Shown here piece by piece: positions 18,784-27,452 of a stretch of DNA of 64,000 nt. Position numbers and translations under genes: made by a program. Below the pieces are notes generated by a model. That model saw only the letters and a list, made by a program, of their open reading frames with translations. It had not been told where the DNA came from and searched no databases. Within the stretch, counting starts at the first letter, position 1, and every line of letters begins with the position of its first letter. The DNA comes from Geomicrobium halophilum (GTDB taxonomy: Bacteria > Bacillota > Bacilli > Bacillales > Marinococcaceae): contig NZ_JACHHJ010000001.1 in NCBI RefSeq assembly GCF_014207655.1, forward strand, positions 496,001 to 560,000, in the 5' to 3' direction.

Positions 18784-19632
18784 TTAATACCGTTTTGCGG
18801 CGATGGCCTGTCGAATGGCTTCCAGGTTCTCCAGAGTTGTTGATTTCATTTGCATAGCCGCCGTGACATAAAGAAGGTCGATCACCGCGAGTTGAACGAT
18901 TCTGGAAGCCATCGCTTCCGTGCGAAACAAGGACTCTCGCGCGCTTGTGGACAGGGTATAATGAGCGGCTTTTGTGAGCGGAGAGAAGCGGTTATTAGCG
19001 ATCGCAATGGTTACTGCCCCTTTATCCCGTGCGGTTTGTATAGCGTCAACGACATCACGATTGCTGCCGCTATTGGAAATACCGATCGCCACTGAGTTTT
19101 CCTTTAAAAGAGCGGCAGACATTAATTGCTGGTGATCATCAGTAAATGCTTGAGTGGGAATCCCAAGGCGCATGAACTTGTGATAGGCATCGGAAGCAAC
19201 AACGCCCGAACCACCTGAACCATAGATGTCAATCCGTGTAGCTTGGGTCATGTGCTTGACGACTCCATCGACGGTTTCTTCTTTAATTAATGCTACCGAA
19301 TCGTCCAATGCCCGTTTGTGCTCGTTGAAAATTTTTTTCGTAATGGTGTCGGTGTCATCTGTTTCTTGCACCACTTCGTGAATATTGGCTTCCGGCTTTA
19401 CAATTTGACGGGCCAAGGCAATTTTTAATTCTTGAAAGCCTTTGTACCCCACATGTTTGCTAAAACGAAAAACCGTTGCTTCCGCTACTTCGCTAGCTGA
19501 TGCAAGCTCTGAGATCGAAAAATAAATCACTTTGTGGGGTGAACCCAATATAAAATCGGCAATCCGGCGTTCCTTTTCCGATAAGAGACTGTAATGGGCC
19601 CGAATTGCCTGTAAGCATTCATTCGTCGTCAT
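18784..19632 (-). CDS. RpiR/MurR-family regulator of gluconate use
   Basis: A 282-residue regulator. Residues 1-75 form the RpiR helix-turn-helix domain (YFSISELASASEVAEATVFR, then FSKHVGYKGFQELK). Residues about 120-260 are a SIS sugar-phosphate-binding domain (RIDIYGSGGSGVVASDA, AIGISNSGSNRDVVDA). SIS domains sense phosphosugars, so 6-phosphogluconate is a likely effector here (inference). ATG 19632 is chosen because the HTH domain starts right after it; the open frame extends 45 codons further without family similarity. It precedes gnd and gntK on the same strand, replacing the GntR-type repressor of the B. subtilis gnt operon. Confidence 0.9.
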   Translation of the reverse strand: MTTNECLQAIRAHYSLLSEKERRIADFILGSPHKVIYFSISELASASEVAEATVFRFSKHVGYKGFQELKIALARQIVKPEANIHEVVQETDDTDTITKKIFNEHKRALDDSVALIKEETVDGVVKHMTQATRIDIYGSGGSGVVASDAYHKFMRLGIPTQAFTDDHQQLMSAALLKENSVAIGISNSGSNRDVVDAIQTARDKGAVTIAIANNRFSPLTKAAHYTLSTSARESLFRTEAMASRIVQLAVIDLLYVTAAMQMKSTTLENLEAIRQAIAAKRY

Positions 19633-19651
19633 AAAGGACCCAGCCTTTTTG

Positions 19652-19667
19652 TTAAGATATATCTTAA
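19652..19667 (-). promoter_or_regulatory. Perfect 16-base palindrome at the rpiR-type promoter
   Basis: TTAAGATATATCTTAA begins 20 bases upstream of the regulator start and abuts a possible -10 (CATAATTA on the minus strand) with TTGAAT upstream. It is a candidate autoregulatory operator, different in sequence from the pair in front of gnd. Confidence 0.45.
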
Positions 19668-19915
19668 TTATGAACGATGGAATGAAAAATTCAAAGCTTG
19701 AACGGATGTGAAGCACCTGTAGGCATCCCCGCGCGGGCGGCGAGCATGTTTTAAGGGCGGTAATCATTAAGGTTATTCAGGAATTCAGAATCTTATCTCG
19801 GAAGATGAGACAGGGGAAAAGCTTTTCCATTGGTTTCCGGTGATTGATAACGTTTAATGCATCATGTAGACGGAAAAAATGGGTGTGCACAAAAAGGGAA
19901 GGGGGGTGGGGGATA

Positions 19916-20050
19916 ATGGAAGAAAACAAAGAGCCGCACAAACAAATGACGGACAAAAATAACGGGCTAAACAGTGCTCAAGAAGTTACGTATAGCGAGG
20001 AATTTAAAAAAGCGGATAAAGCAAATAAGGATAAACATGAAAAGAAGTAA
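19916..20050 (+). CDS. 44-residue hydrophilic protein, possibly YfhE-like
   Basis: ATG 19916 follows a G-rich ribosome site (GGAAGGGGGG). The product is charged, with the segment AQEVTYSEEFKKADKANKDK near the end. This resembles the TQEVxYSxEFKKAD pattern I associate with the small YfhE family of Bacilli, so the assignment is tentative. A terminator follows at 20094. Longer frame upstream of ATG is not supported. Confidence 0.55.
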   Translation: MEENKEPHKQMTDKNNGLNSAQEVTYSEEFKKADKANKDKHEKK

Positions 20051-20093
20051 GGCAGCAATGCTGCGCTTGCGTTATCTTTCCTAAATGAAAAGA

Positions 20094-20125
20094 GGCTGCC
20101 ATCGGGAACATGGCAAGCCTTTTTA
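20094..20125 (+). terminator. Terminator after the 44-residue gene
   Basis: AGGCTGCCAT and ATGGCAAGCCT pair with one bulge, followed by TTTTTAT. Confidence 0.8.
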
Positions 20126-20180
20126 TCTGCAAATGGATATAAAATCTTCTAAGCTCCTCGAACCCGAGTAGTAACAACTG

Positions 20181-20453
20181 CTAGTTACTATAAATTTCTT
20201 CTTCATTATCTTGGTCATCACCAGTTTCTTCTTCTACATCCTCATCCCCCTCCTCATTGTCCCTATCGATCCCCTCACCTGTCTCGTCGTCTTCGATATT
20301 CTCATCTTCAACGTCTTCATCGAGTTCTTCTCCACCATTATGCTCCATATCGTCATTCATGTCACTGTCATCCATCCCCTGCCCATTACAAGCTGTTAGT
20401 AGGACTAAGGTGAATATTCCACAAAGAGCTCCGTACATCATTTTCTTATTCAT
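20181..20453 (-). CDS. Small acidic lipoprotein
   Basis: A 90-residue protein with a lipoprotein signal peptide: MNKKMMYGALCGIFTLVLL followed by LTAC, giving a lipid-modified Cys at about residue 22. The mature part is almost only Asp, Glu, Asn and Gly with no hydrophobic core, so probably unstructured at the outer face of the membrane. The start at ATG 20453 is set by GGAGGAA. No known domain. Acidic lipoproteins of this sort are common in salt-adapted Bacillaceae; function unknown. Confidence 0.7.
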   Translation of the reverse strand: MNKKMMYGALCGIFTLVLLTACNGQGMDDSDMNDDMEHNGGEELDEDVEDENIEDDETGEGIDRDNEEGDEDVEEETGDDQDNEEEIYSN

Positions 20454-20671
20454 GGTCAATTCCTCCTTCACCATTTTAATCTGATCTATGTATCACATTT
20501 TGCCCTTCATCATTCAGGCCATGCTCTTTTCTATAAATGAATTGGCTGAAAAAAATTCCATTAGTGGATGCATTTTTATAACCATTCCAATTCATACTAC
20601 AACTGAAGTTTAAATGTTAGTCATTGCATTCACAGTCTCACATTTGAAATCAATCGAAAGGGAGTGGGAGT

Positions 20672-21448
20672 ATGGCTGATAATGACAATAATGCAAATGC
20701 AGGAAATTCTGACCAAGGCATTAGCCGGCGTACGTTTATAAAAAACACTGGGCTAGTTACCGGGGGGATCGTTGGTGGTGGCCTCCTGGGAAGTATTATC
20801 GGGAACCAATGGCAAGTAGGGGGCGCGGATACTCAGGAGAATGAGGATGAAGCAGACCAACATACCAATCGTTTTGATGAAGCTCGAATATTTTTTAGCC
20901 GTGATGAGGACTTTGAGATATTAAGTGCCGCGACAGAAAGAATCTTCCCTGAAGATGACAATGGGCCAGGGGCGGTTGCCTTAGGTGCGCCATATTTTAT
21001 TGACAAACAATTGGCAGGCCAATGGGGATTAAATGCCAAAGAATATATGCGAGGTCCTTTTCAAGAAGGAGAAGCAGAACAAGGTTATCAATCGAGTATG
21101 ACGAGAAGCGAAATCTTTACACAGGGAATTCGAAAAATTGATGAAGTGAGTACTGATCAATTTGATGAGAAATTTTTTGATTTGGAAGAAGAGCAACAGG
21201 TTGAGGTTCTTAATGCCTTTGATACTGGAGATGTGGACATGCGAGGCGTTTCTTCCTCAACCTTTTTTTCATTGTTAAGACAAGCCACGATTGAAGGCGT
21301 TTACTCTGACCCACTTTATGGTGGAAATAAAAATATGGATGGTTGGCGTATGAAAGAATATCCAGGTGCCCAGCCTGCCTATATTAACGTCATAGAGTCA
21401 GAAGAGTTTGTGGAGATGGAGCCTACGAGTCTACGAGACCACCATTAA
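20672..21448 (+). CDS. Gluconate 2-dehydrogenase subunit 3 family protein, Tat-exported
   Basis: A 258-residue protein. ISRRTFIKNTGLVTGGIVGG (about 15-34) is a twin-arginine signal. The mature part fits the gluconate 2-dehydrogenase gamma-subunit family (ILSAATERIFPEDDNGPGAV, PYFIDKQLAGQWG, and DGWRMKEYPGAQPAYINVI near the end). In intact systems this small subunit escorts the FAD-containing large subunit across the membrane. Here the large-subunit gene directly downstream is broken, so this protein has no partner in the window. Ribosome site AAAGGGAGTGGG; complete in length. Confidence 0.85.
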   Translation: MADNDNNANAGNSDQGISRRTFIKNTGLVTGGIVGGGLLGSIIGNQWQVGGADTQENEDEADQHTNRFDEARIFFSRDEDFEILSAATERIFPEDDNGPGAVALGAPYFIDKQLAGQWGLNAKEYMRGPFQEGEAEQGYQSSMTRSEIFTQGIRKIDEVSTDQFDEKFFDLEEEQQVEVLNAFDTGDVDMRGVSSSTFFSLLRQATIEGVYSDPLYGGNKNMDGWRMKEYPGAQPAYINVIESEEFVEMEPTSLRDHH

Positions 21449-21496
21449 TCATTTCAGGAGTTGGATAGTCACTATACTTTATTTAGGTGGGATAAA

Positions 21497-21730
21497 ATGC
21501 CAGAACAATTAGATAAAGTCGATGTCGTTGTCGTCGGTAGCGGCTGGGCGGGTGGAATTGTCAGCGCCGAAATGGCTAAGGCTGGCTATGAAGTGGTCTG
21601 TTTAGAACGGGGTGCAGAAAAATCCGTCGAAGATTATATGCACGTTAAGGATGAACTGCGTTTCTCGACAAGGTATGAAATGATGTAGGACTTATCCAAA
21701 GAAACCGTAACTTCACGTTCACGTAAAAGA
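21497..21730 (+). pseudogene. Broken FAD-dependent GMC oxidoreductase (gluconate dehydrogenase large subunit)
   Basis: ATG 21497 behind AGGTGGG opens a frame with the FAD-binding motif VDVVVVGSGWAGGIVSAEMA and VVCLERGAEK. It stops at TAG 21686 after RFSTRYEMM. Beyond the stop the same frame reads DLSKETVTSRS, which continues the family pattern (RYxMMQDLSKETxTFRN), so TAG stands where CAG (Gln) is expected. Similarity ends by about 21730, and the remaining roughly 500 codons are missing. So there are two lesions: a nonsense codon and a large deletion. Confidence 0.8.
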
Positions 21731-21803
21731 AGCGAATTAATGATGATAGATTTGCTTTTTTTGTATGTGTGTCGCAGGTTAGTAAAGCAAGAATGTCTTC
21801 TTT

Positions 21804-22013
21804 TTAATCCATAGCAGCTAGCTTTTTTATAACGGGCAAACCCCATGCATTTAAAAAAGACATTCCAATGATAAATAAGGTCGGAATCGGGATGTTTATG
21901 ACGTATATATATAATTGGCCTGAGTACAGGAAATAGGCTGTAAAATAAATACCGACAAATATAGAAAATCTCCTCGTTAATTGACTGAGGTTTACCATAA
22001 GATTCAGCTCCAT
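21804..22013 (-). CDS. Possible 69-residue two-segment membrane protein
   Basis: The frame encodes two hydrophobic segments (about 17-37 and 40-57) with a charged tail ending IKKLAAMD. No strong ribosome site precedes ATG 22013, and I do not recognise a family. It lies in a stretch of gene remnants, so it may be a leftover piece of a larger permease. Confidence 0.3.
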   Translation of the reverse strand: MELNLMVNLSQLTRRFSIFVGIYFTAYFLYSGQLYIYVINIPIPTLFIIGMSFLNAWGLPVIKKLAAMD

Positions 22014-22026
22014 TTATCTTTATCAC

Positions 22027-22490
22027 TGTAAAATGATATTGCCCAAAATAAGGAGTTTTTATTCAGGCTAGCGTAGAGCGTCTGAAATAAACGGTCACCA
22101 TTGGAAGTGGGTCTCCTTGTAGATTCAATGAATGACTGGACGATATGAGATGCTTCAGTAGGAGCAATTTAGCAATAATCGCAGAAAATGGTTTCATGGA
22201 ATCACTTAGAGGAATCATTGAACAAAAAGAGGTGTCATGAAGGGATATTTTAGGAGAAGATACTCAGTCGCAAATTCTTTTGAGTTTCAGTGTGGGAGAT
22301 CTGAAGTGAAAATGAGAGGTGAAATAATTTTCATGTTTTGGCACAATTGGTAGGGTTATAATAATAGCGGTGATGGCCGGGGTTTTACCATGACATGGCT
22401 GATGGCAAGGGCTCTAAAGCAATCGTTGAACTAGATACCTCGTAAAGTCGTAGCGAATTTTTCTACAAACATGTAAGAAGACGAGGTCGA
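22027..22490 (+). other. Gene-remnant stretch without intact gene
   Basis: No complete coding frame. Around 22170-22240 the plus strand reads a short protein-like C-terminus (GFMESLRGIIEQKEV) ending at an ATGA that would couple to a next gene, but nothing continues. This fits an operon reduced by deletions. Confidence 0.35.
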
Positions 22491-22499
22491 TAAATGTAG

Positions 22500-22680
22500 C
22501 GGTATACATAAAAGAGGCCAATCACTAACTCTACGGAAGAAACATGAAAAGTGAGAGAGGGAAACTCTTTTTCCGCATATTCTTTAAAATCACTAGCTTT
22601 TTCCTCCGTACGATTAAAAATATGTACGTTTTTAATAACGTGTGCAACAAGCGCTGACTGTAAACAGAAGTGCGAAGGGT
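22500..22680 (-). pseudogene. Remnant resembling ornithine cyclodeaminase/mu-crystallin
   Basis: Within a longer minus-strand frame, about 50 residues read VIKNVHIFNRTEEKASDF, then EFPSLTFHVSSVELVIG. This matches the second half of the nucleotide-binding fold of ornithine cyclodeaminase-type enzymes (a VxVYNRTxEKA strand-helix followed by a VSS-VExAVxxAD helix). The glycine-rich loop before it and everything after it are degraded. It is probably a dead gene from the amino-acid catabolic neighbourhood. Confidence 0.45.
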
Positions 22681-22899
22681 TTAGCGCTACGTAAGCCATC
22701 CTTCGCACGAAAAAAGAAAGTAGGTCATGGTTTTCATACGTCCAACGTGCAGGAGGCATAAGTGTCGATGTTTCCACAGGGTGTGTCCGTCTAACCGGCT
22801 TACTTAAACAACCCACAAGTTCCCAAGTTTTTGCATAAATTCTATTTAGTAAGGTAATTATCAAAAATGGGACTACCGTCTAATCACTTTTAAAGGCCC

Positions 22900-23814
22900 T
22901 TACTTTGAAAACATTCCCCGTACGGCAAAGGTGACATTTTGCGGCCGTTCTGCCAACCTGCGCATAAAATACCCGTACCAATCTTTTCCAAACGGAACGT
23001 AGGTCCGGAAGCGATAGCCTTCATCGACGAGGGACTGTTGCAAATCATTTCGAAAGCCGTAAAGCATTTGAAACTCGTACATTTCTCTAGGAATGTGATT
23101 CTTTTCTGCAAATGATTTCACGTCTGCAATGATATTATGATCGTGTGTTGCGATTGCAGTGTAACTTTCATTCAGCAAATGGGTTTGTATCATCGTTAAA
23201 AAATTGCGGTCAATCTCCGCTTTATTTTGATAAGCGACGGTCGGTGATTCTTTATAGGCGCCTTTTACGATCCTAAGAGGGGTCCCTGCTAATTGTTCAA
23301 CATCTTCGAGTCCGCGGTGTAAATACGATTGCAAGACGGTCCCAACGTTGTCATATTTTTTTCTCAATTCATTCAACATCACGAGTGTTTGGTCATAATG
23401 AGCGTAATCTTCCATATCGATGCGAATGAAATTATCGTATTTGGCGGCGTGCTCAACGAGCATGGTAATGTGTTTCCGACAGAGATCTTCGTCGACATCC
23501 AGGCCGAGTTTGGTTAACTTCACCGATAGGTTGCAGTGAACCCTGTGTTCATGAAGAACATCAAGTGTATGCAGACCAGCTTTCATCGCATCTTCCGCTT
23601 CTTGCTTATCGAAGACGAACTCCCCGAGATGATCCAGAGTGGCCATCCTGCCGCTGTCGTTTAAATCTTTAATCTTTTCAACGGCGTCCTCAACCGTCAC
23701 TCCCGCGACCACCTTAGCAGCACCGAGTTTTAGCCCCCAACGTTTTGCGCTTTTATTTAAAAGTTTATTTTTTGATAAGGAAAGAAAAAAATTACGGGAA
23801 ACTTTTTGCATCAT
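22900..23814 (-). CDS. Proline dehydrogenase
   Basis: A 304-residue single-domain FAD-dependent proline dehydrogenase (TIM barrel), as in Bacillus FadM/PutB. Motifs: FIRIDMEDYAHYDQTLVM, VLQSYLHRGLEDVE, LRIVKGAYKESPTVAYQNK and the C-terminal YVPFGKDWYGYFMRRLAERP, which holds the substrate-binding arginines. It oxidises L-proline to pyrroline-5-carboxylate and passes electrons to quinone. GGAGGTGACTGT before ATG 23814 fixes the start; 45 upstream codons lie over the previous gene. It is second in the operon after the P5C dehydrogenase (37 bases apart). Confidence 0.94.
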   Translation of the reverse strand: MMQKVSRNFFLSLSKNKLLNKSAKRWGLKLGAAKVVAGVTVEDAVEKIKDLNDSGRMATLDHLGEFVFDKQEAEDAMKAGLHTLDVLHEHRVHCNLSVKLTKLGLDVDEDLCRKHITMLVEHAAKYDNFIRIDMEDYAHYDQTLVMLNELRKKYDNVGTVLQSYLHRGLEDVEQLAGTPLRIVKGAYKESPTVAYQNKAEIDRNFLTMIQTHLLNESYTAIATHDHNIIADVKSFAEKNHIPREMYEFQMLYGFRNDLQQSLVDEGYRFRTYVPFGKDWYGYFMRRLAERPQNVTFAVRGMFSK

Positions 23815-23851
23815 ACAGTCACCTCCTTCAGGGGGCATAAAAGCCCCCGGT

Positions 23852-25399
23852 TTAAAATTGGTCGCATACCGTTTTTGGATCCATGAAATGTAATAAATAG
23901 CCTGGTCCGCCGGCTTTGGAATCGGTACCGGATAATTTAAAACCGCCAAATGGCTGATACCCTACAATAGCCGCCGTACATCCGCGGTTGAAGTAAAGGT
24001 TCCCTACGTGGAATTCTCGACGTGCCTTCTCAAGGTGCGCGCGGTTATTCGAAATAATCGATCCTGTCAAACCATAGTCGGTGTTGTTGGCGATATCAAT
24101 CATTTCTTGAATGTCCTTTGCTTTTGTAAAGGCTACGACAGGTCCAAAGATTTCCTCTTGCATAATGCGAGCATCCGGATCTGCCTCCGCGAAGATCGTA
24201 GGTTGAATGAAGTATCCTGTTTGATCATCGCCTGTTCCGCCAGTGACAAGGCGAGCCTCATTTTTACCGATTTCAATGTAATCCAGGATTTTTTGATAAG
24301 CTGCTTCCTCACACACTGGCCCCATATACGTATCCCTATTTTCCGGATTTCCAACTGTGAGCTCTTCCGTAAGTCTGGTCACTTTATCAAGCACTTCATC
24401 ATAGACGTCCTCATGGATGACAGCGCGGGAACAAGCAGAACATTTTTGGCCGCTGAAACCGTAGGCGGATTGCACAATAGATTCGGCAGCGAGATCAAGA
24501 TCAGCCTCATTATCAACGATAATGGTGTCTTTCCCGCCCATTTCAATCGCTGTTTTCTTTAGAAATTTTTGCCCTGGCTGCACTTTTGCGGCCTTCTCAT
24601 AAATACCAATCCCTACTTCTTTCGAACCGGTAAAGTTCACAAAACGTGTTTCTGGGTGCTCAACGAGGTAATCGCCGATTTCTCTTCCACTGCCTGGAAT
24701 ATAGTTCACAACACCGTCTGGCATCCCGGCTTCTTCAAGCACCTCCATAAATTTGTACGTAATGACAGGTGTCAGGCTAGCAGGCTTAAGCAATATCGTA
24801 TTTCCCGCAACCATTGGACCAACGGTAGTGCCTGTCATAATTGCAAACGGCAAGTTCCACGGAGAAACAGTAAGGCCCACCCCTAAGGGTTGATACGTAT
24901 ACTGGTTATGCTCAAACCAACGGCTGTTCACCGGTTCACCGTCTTTAAGTGAAACCATTTGCCGTGCATAATATTCCAGAAAGTCAATGGCTTCAGCAGA
25001 GTCAGCATCCGCTTCTTTCCACGTTTTCCCGATTTCATAAACCATCCAGGCAGAAAACTCATGCTTTCGGCGCCGAGCAATTGCCGCAGCTCTAAAAAGG
25101 ACATTGGCACGAGCCTCAGGATCCCAATTGCCCCATTCCTGAAAGGCTTCTTGCGCTTTTTCCATCGCTTGTTCCGCAAGGACTTGGTTCGCTTTTGAGA
25201 TCGTACCAACGATTTCAGATTTATTGGCCGGATTAATGGAAGTAATTTTATCCTCTGTTGTTACACGTTCGCCCCCGATAATGAGTGGATATTCTTTTCC
25301 AAGTTCGCTTTTCACATAGTTGAGAGCATTCTCAATGTCCTCCTTATTGCTACGATCGCTAAAGTTCGTGAAAGGTTCGTGGGTATATGAGACGACCAT
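23852..25399 (-). CDS. 1-pyrroline-5-carboxylate dehydrogenase
   Basis: A 515-residue aldehyde dehydrogenase of the RocA/PutC type. Visible: [20 protein letters not shown] (substrate channel and NAD site), [19 protein letters not shown], the Glu in [14 protein letters not shown], the catalytic Cys in [14 protein letters not shown], and [10 protein letters not shown]. It oxidises glutamate semialdehyde/P5C to glutamate. Ribosome site AAGGAGTGAT precedes ATG 25399. A sigma-54 promoter lies 44 bases upstream and the operon continues into proline dehydrogenase. Confidence 0.95.
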   Translation of the reverse strand: MVVSYTHEPFTNFSDRSNKEDIENALNYVKSELGKEYPLIIGGERVTTEDKITSINPANKSEIVGTISKANQVLAEQAMEKAQEAFQEWGNWDPEARANVLFRAAAIARRRKHEFSAWMVYEIGKTWKEADADSAEAIDFLEYYARQMVSLKDGEPVNSRWFEHNQYTYQPLGVGLTVSPWNLPFAIMTGTTVGPMVAGNTILLKPASLTPVITYKFMEVLEEAGMPDGVVNYIPGSGREIGDYLVEHPETRFVNFTGSKEVGIGIYEKAAKVQPGQKFLKKTAIEMGGKDTIIVDNEADLDLAAESIVQSAYGFSGQKCSACSRAVIHEDVYDEVLDKVTRLTEELTVGNPENRDTYMGPVCEEAAYQKILDYIEIGKNEARLVTGGTGDDQTGYFIQPTIFAEADPDARIMQEEIFGPVVAFTKAKDIQEMIDIANNTDYGLTGSIISNNRAHLEKARREFHVGNLYFNRGCTAAIVGYQPFGGFKLSGTDSKAGGPGYLLHFMDPKTVCDQF

Positions 25400-25442
25400 T
25401 TAGATCACTCCTTAAAATATTTGTCGATCGACCTCATAATAA

Positions 25443-25458
25443 TGCAAATGTTATGCCA
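25443..25458 (-). promoter_or_regulatory. Sigma-54 (-24/-12) promoter of the proline operon
   Basis: On the minus strand the sequence reads TGGCATAACATTTGCA, matching TGGCACG-N4-TTGCW with the exact GG-to-GC spacing. The predicted start of transcription is about 30 bases before the P5C dehydrogenase ATG. Confidence 0.82.
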
Positions 25459-25519
25459 AAAATAAAAACGGCTATTCAGGAGGTTATGGGGGTGACAGCG
25501 ATCAAAAATGAAAAATAAC

Positions 25520-25535
25520 TTGCGGTTTAGCGCAA
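25520..25535 (-). promoter_or_regulatory. Upstream activator site candidate
   Basis: TTGCG and CGCAA are inverted around six bases (TTGCGGTTTAGCGCAA). The site sits about 70 bases upstream of the -24 element and three bases from the stop of the activator gene: normal UAS spacing for DNA looping. Confidence 0.6.
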
Positions 25536-25537
25536 AA

Positions 25538-26911
25538 TTATTTTCGGTATTTTTCTAACTTGTATTGCAAACGCTGTCGGCTAATGCCTAAAATTTTTGC
25601 GGCCTGGGTGACGTTTCCGTTCGATTGTTCGATCGCTTGATGAATCATGTCTTTTTCAATAATGGCAAGCCGCTCGGGCAAAGATTCTTCTTTTTGCAGC
25701 TGTATGCTCGTAACTTCGGAATCTGAACCCGTTTGTAAATACCGTGGCAAGTGAGTCAGGTCCAATACGGTTTCATCAGTGAAAAAATTCATCGCTCCTT
25801 CAATCACGTGTTCTAACTCTCTTACATTTCCCGGCCAATGATAGCCTTCTAATGCTTCAATGGCATCCTCAGAAAAGCGATCTACTTTTAAATGGAAACG
25901 GTTATTATATTTTCGTAGAAAGAAATGCGCAAGCATTTTTGCATCCTCGTATCGTTCCCGTAATGGCGGGATGAATAAACTGACAACGCTTAAACGATAG
26001 TATAGATCTTTGCGTAAACGGCCGTCCGCAATAGCTTCGATAGGGTCTTCATTCATGGTGGCCATAAAGCGGACATCGAAGGGACGCTCTTTCGCTTCAC
26101 CGACCCGCGCGACTTTCTTTTCCTGCAACACCCGCAAAAGTTTTGGCTGTAGATGGATAGGAAGGGCATTAATTTCATCTAAAAGCAAGGTGCCTCCATG
26201 GGCTTGTTCGAATAACCCGGGTCGGTCAACTGCACCTGTAAACGCTCCTTTCGCTGTGCCAAAGAGAATTCCTTCCACAAGGCTTTCGGGGAGCGCAGCG
26301 CAGTTTTGAGTGATGAACGGTTTTTTCTCTCGATTACTTTGATGATGAATACTTTGTGCAAATAGTTCTTTTCCCGTTCCAGTTTCACCGATGATGAGCA
26401 CAGAAGAAGAGGTTCGAGCGGCACGCTGTGCCTGCTCCACAACTTCGGTAAACGCCTGAGACTCGCCGAGTAAATCTTGAAATTGATAACGGCTGCCTTC
26501 ATCGTTCGTCCGTTTATCACGAAGAATACGTTCCATTTGGCTGACATCTTTTGCAACTTCAGCTGCCGCCATTACTTCCCCGTCTTGGACAAATGGGTAC
26601 GTGTGATTGATCGTCGTAATCACTTCGCCTTTATTGTTGAAATAGGTTTGCTTTTTGTTCTCAATGGAACGGCCATCTTTCAATGATTGCAGCAGTCTGC
26701 TTTCCTTTTCATTTCTGAATTGAAAGACATCAATAAATGATTGTTCTGTTAAATCAGCAAATGTCATGGACTCAATCGCCCGCATTTTCGAATTGTAGAC
26801 CAGCGGATGAGCAGCATGATCAATCACGCGAATACCGATGTCGAGCTTATCAAATAACTGTTCATAAATGGATAAACGCGTCTCAAGCGACATTTGAGAA
26901 GCTTTCATCAT
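25538..26911 (-). CDS. Sigma-54-dependent activator of proline catabolism (RocR/PutR-like)
   Basis: A 457-residue bacterial enhancer-binding protein. Residues about 10-130 form a PAS-like sensor domain. Residues about 150-385 form the AAA+ domain with Walker A GETGTGKELFAQSIH, the sigma-54-contacting GAFTGA loop and Walker B GTLLLDEINALP. The C-terminus is a Fis-type helix-turn-helix (NVTQAAKILGISRQRLQYKL). It activates a -24/-12 promoter from an upstream site; both are visible immediately downstream of this gene. GGAGGG lies before ATG 26911. Proline or P5C as effector is inference from context. The region 26912-27159 upstream holds no other gene. Confidence 0.93.
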   Translation of the reverse strand: MMKASQMSLETRLSIYEQLFDKLDIGIRVIDHAAHPLVYNSKMRAIESMTFADLTEQSFIDVFQFRNEKESRLLQSLKDGRSIENKKQTYFNNKGEVITTINHTYPFVQDGEVMAAAEVAKDVSQMERILRDKRTNDEGSRYQFQDLLGESQAFTEVVEQAQRAARTSSSVLIIGETGTGKELFAQSIHHQSNREKKPFITQNCAALPESLVEGILFGTAKGAFTGAVDRPGLFEQAHGGTLLLDEINALPIHLQPKLLRVLQEKKVARVGEAKERPFDVRFMATMNEDPIEAIADGRLRKDLYYRLSVVSLFIPPLRERYEDAKMLAHFFLRKYNNRFHLKVDRFSEDAIEALEGYHWPGNVRELEHVIEGAMNFFTDETVLDLTHLPRYLQTGSDSEVTSIQLQKEESLPERLAIIEKDMIHQAIEQSNGNVTQAAKILGISRQRLQYKLEKYRK

Positions 26912-27159
26912 GAATCCCTCCGTTCATCAATTATGAGATCCCGGAAACCCCGGGAAGGGAACGATCTAACATATAGCAGGAACTTCCAAACCCAGAGCGA
27001 GAAGTACCTAATATCGCACAAAAGTACCTGGGCAATCCCCAATCTTCGGCTACCGTTCGGGCTGTATGTCTTTCTAAGAATAGCAAATTTTTTGCAATTG
27101 ACATAGAAGAAGAGAAAAATTTTTTGCGGAGAAAAGCTGCAACCACTGGTATGAAAAAC

Positions 27160-27188
27160 TTGACATGACAATCAAAATTCGATATAAA
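27160..27188 (+). promoter_or_regulatory. Sigma-A promoter of the alaS leader
   Basis: TTGACA at 27160, 17-base spacer, TATAAA at 27183. It lies directly before the T-box leader. Confidence 0.8.
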
Positions 27189-27194
27189 AGAAGA

Positions 27195-27425
27195 AATTAT
27201 AACGTGCACAGAAACGATGATGGAACGAGTAGGTCATCTCCAGTTATACAGAAAAAGGTTCCGCGGCTGAGAGGATCTTAACATGGGTTGATTGAACGCT
27301 ATTCCGGAGTGCAGCTAAACCCTGCCGTTAGCCGCGTTAAGGCGCTTGAGTGGAACTGTTTGTTCAACAAGGGTGGTACCGCGAGTTGTTAGCCTCGTCC
27401 CTTTATAGGGATGGGGTTTTTTATG
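27195..27425 (+). ncRNA. T-box riboswitch (alanine, specifier GCU)
   Basis: The leader ends with the T-box core AAGGGTGGTACCGCG (27369-27383) and a terminator (CCTCGTCCCT with AGGGATGGGG at 27394-27417, then TTTTTT). The stem I region contains the GAGGATC-like elements, and the specifier loop reads GAACGCTATTCCGGAG, putting GCU (Ala) at 27298-27300. Uncharged tRNA-Ala pairing at GCU and at UGGU would favour antitermination. The cognate gene alaS follows directly. Confidence 0.92.
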
Positions 27426-27452
27426 TGCTCAAAAATCAAGGAGGAAGATACG

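Noticed and set aside
20257-20484. Plus-strand Ser-rich frame
   Set aside because: It is the antisense of the acidic lipoprotein; Asp/Glu codons read as Ser/Phe codons on the other strand.
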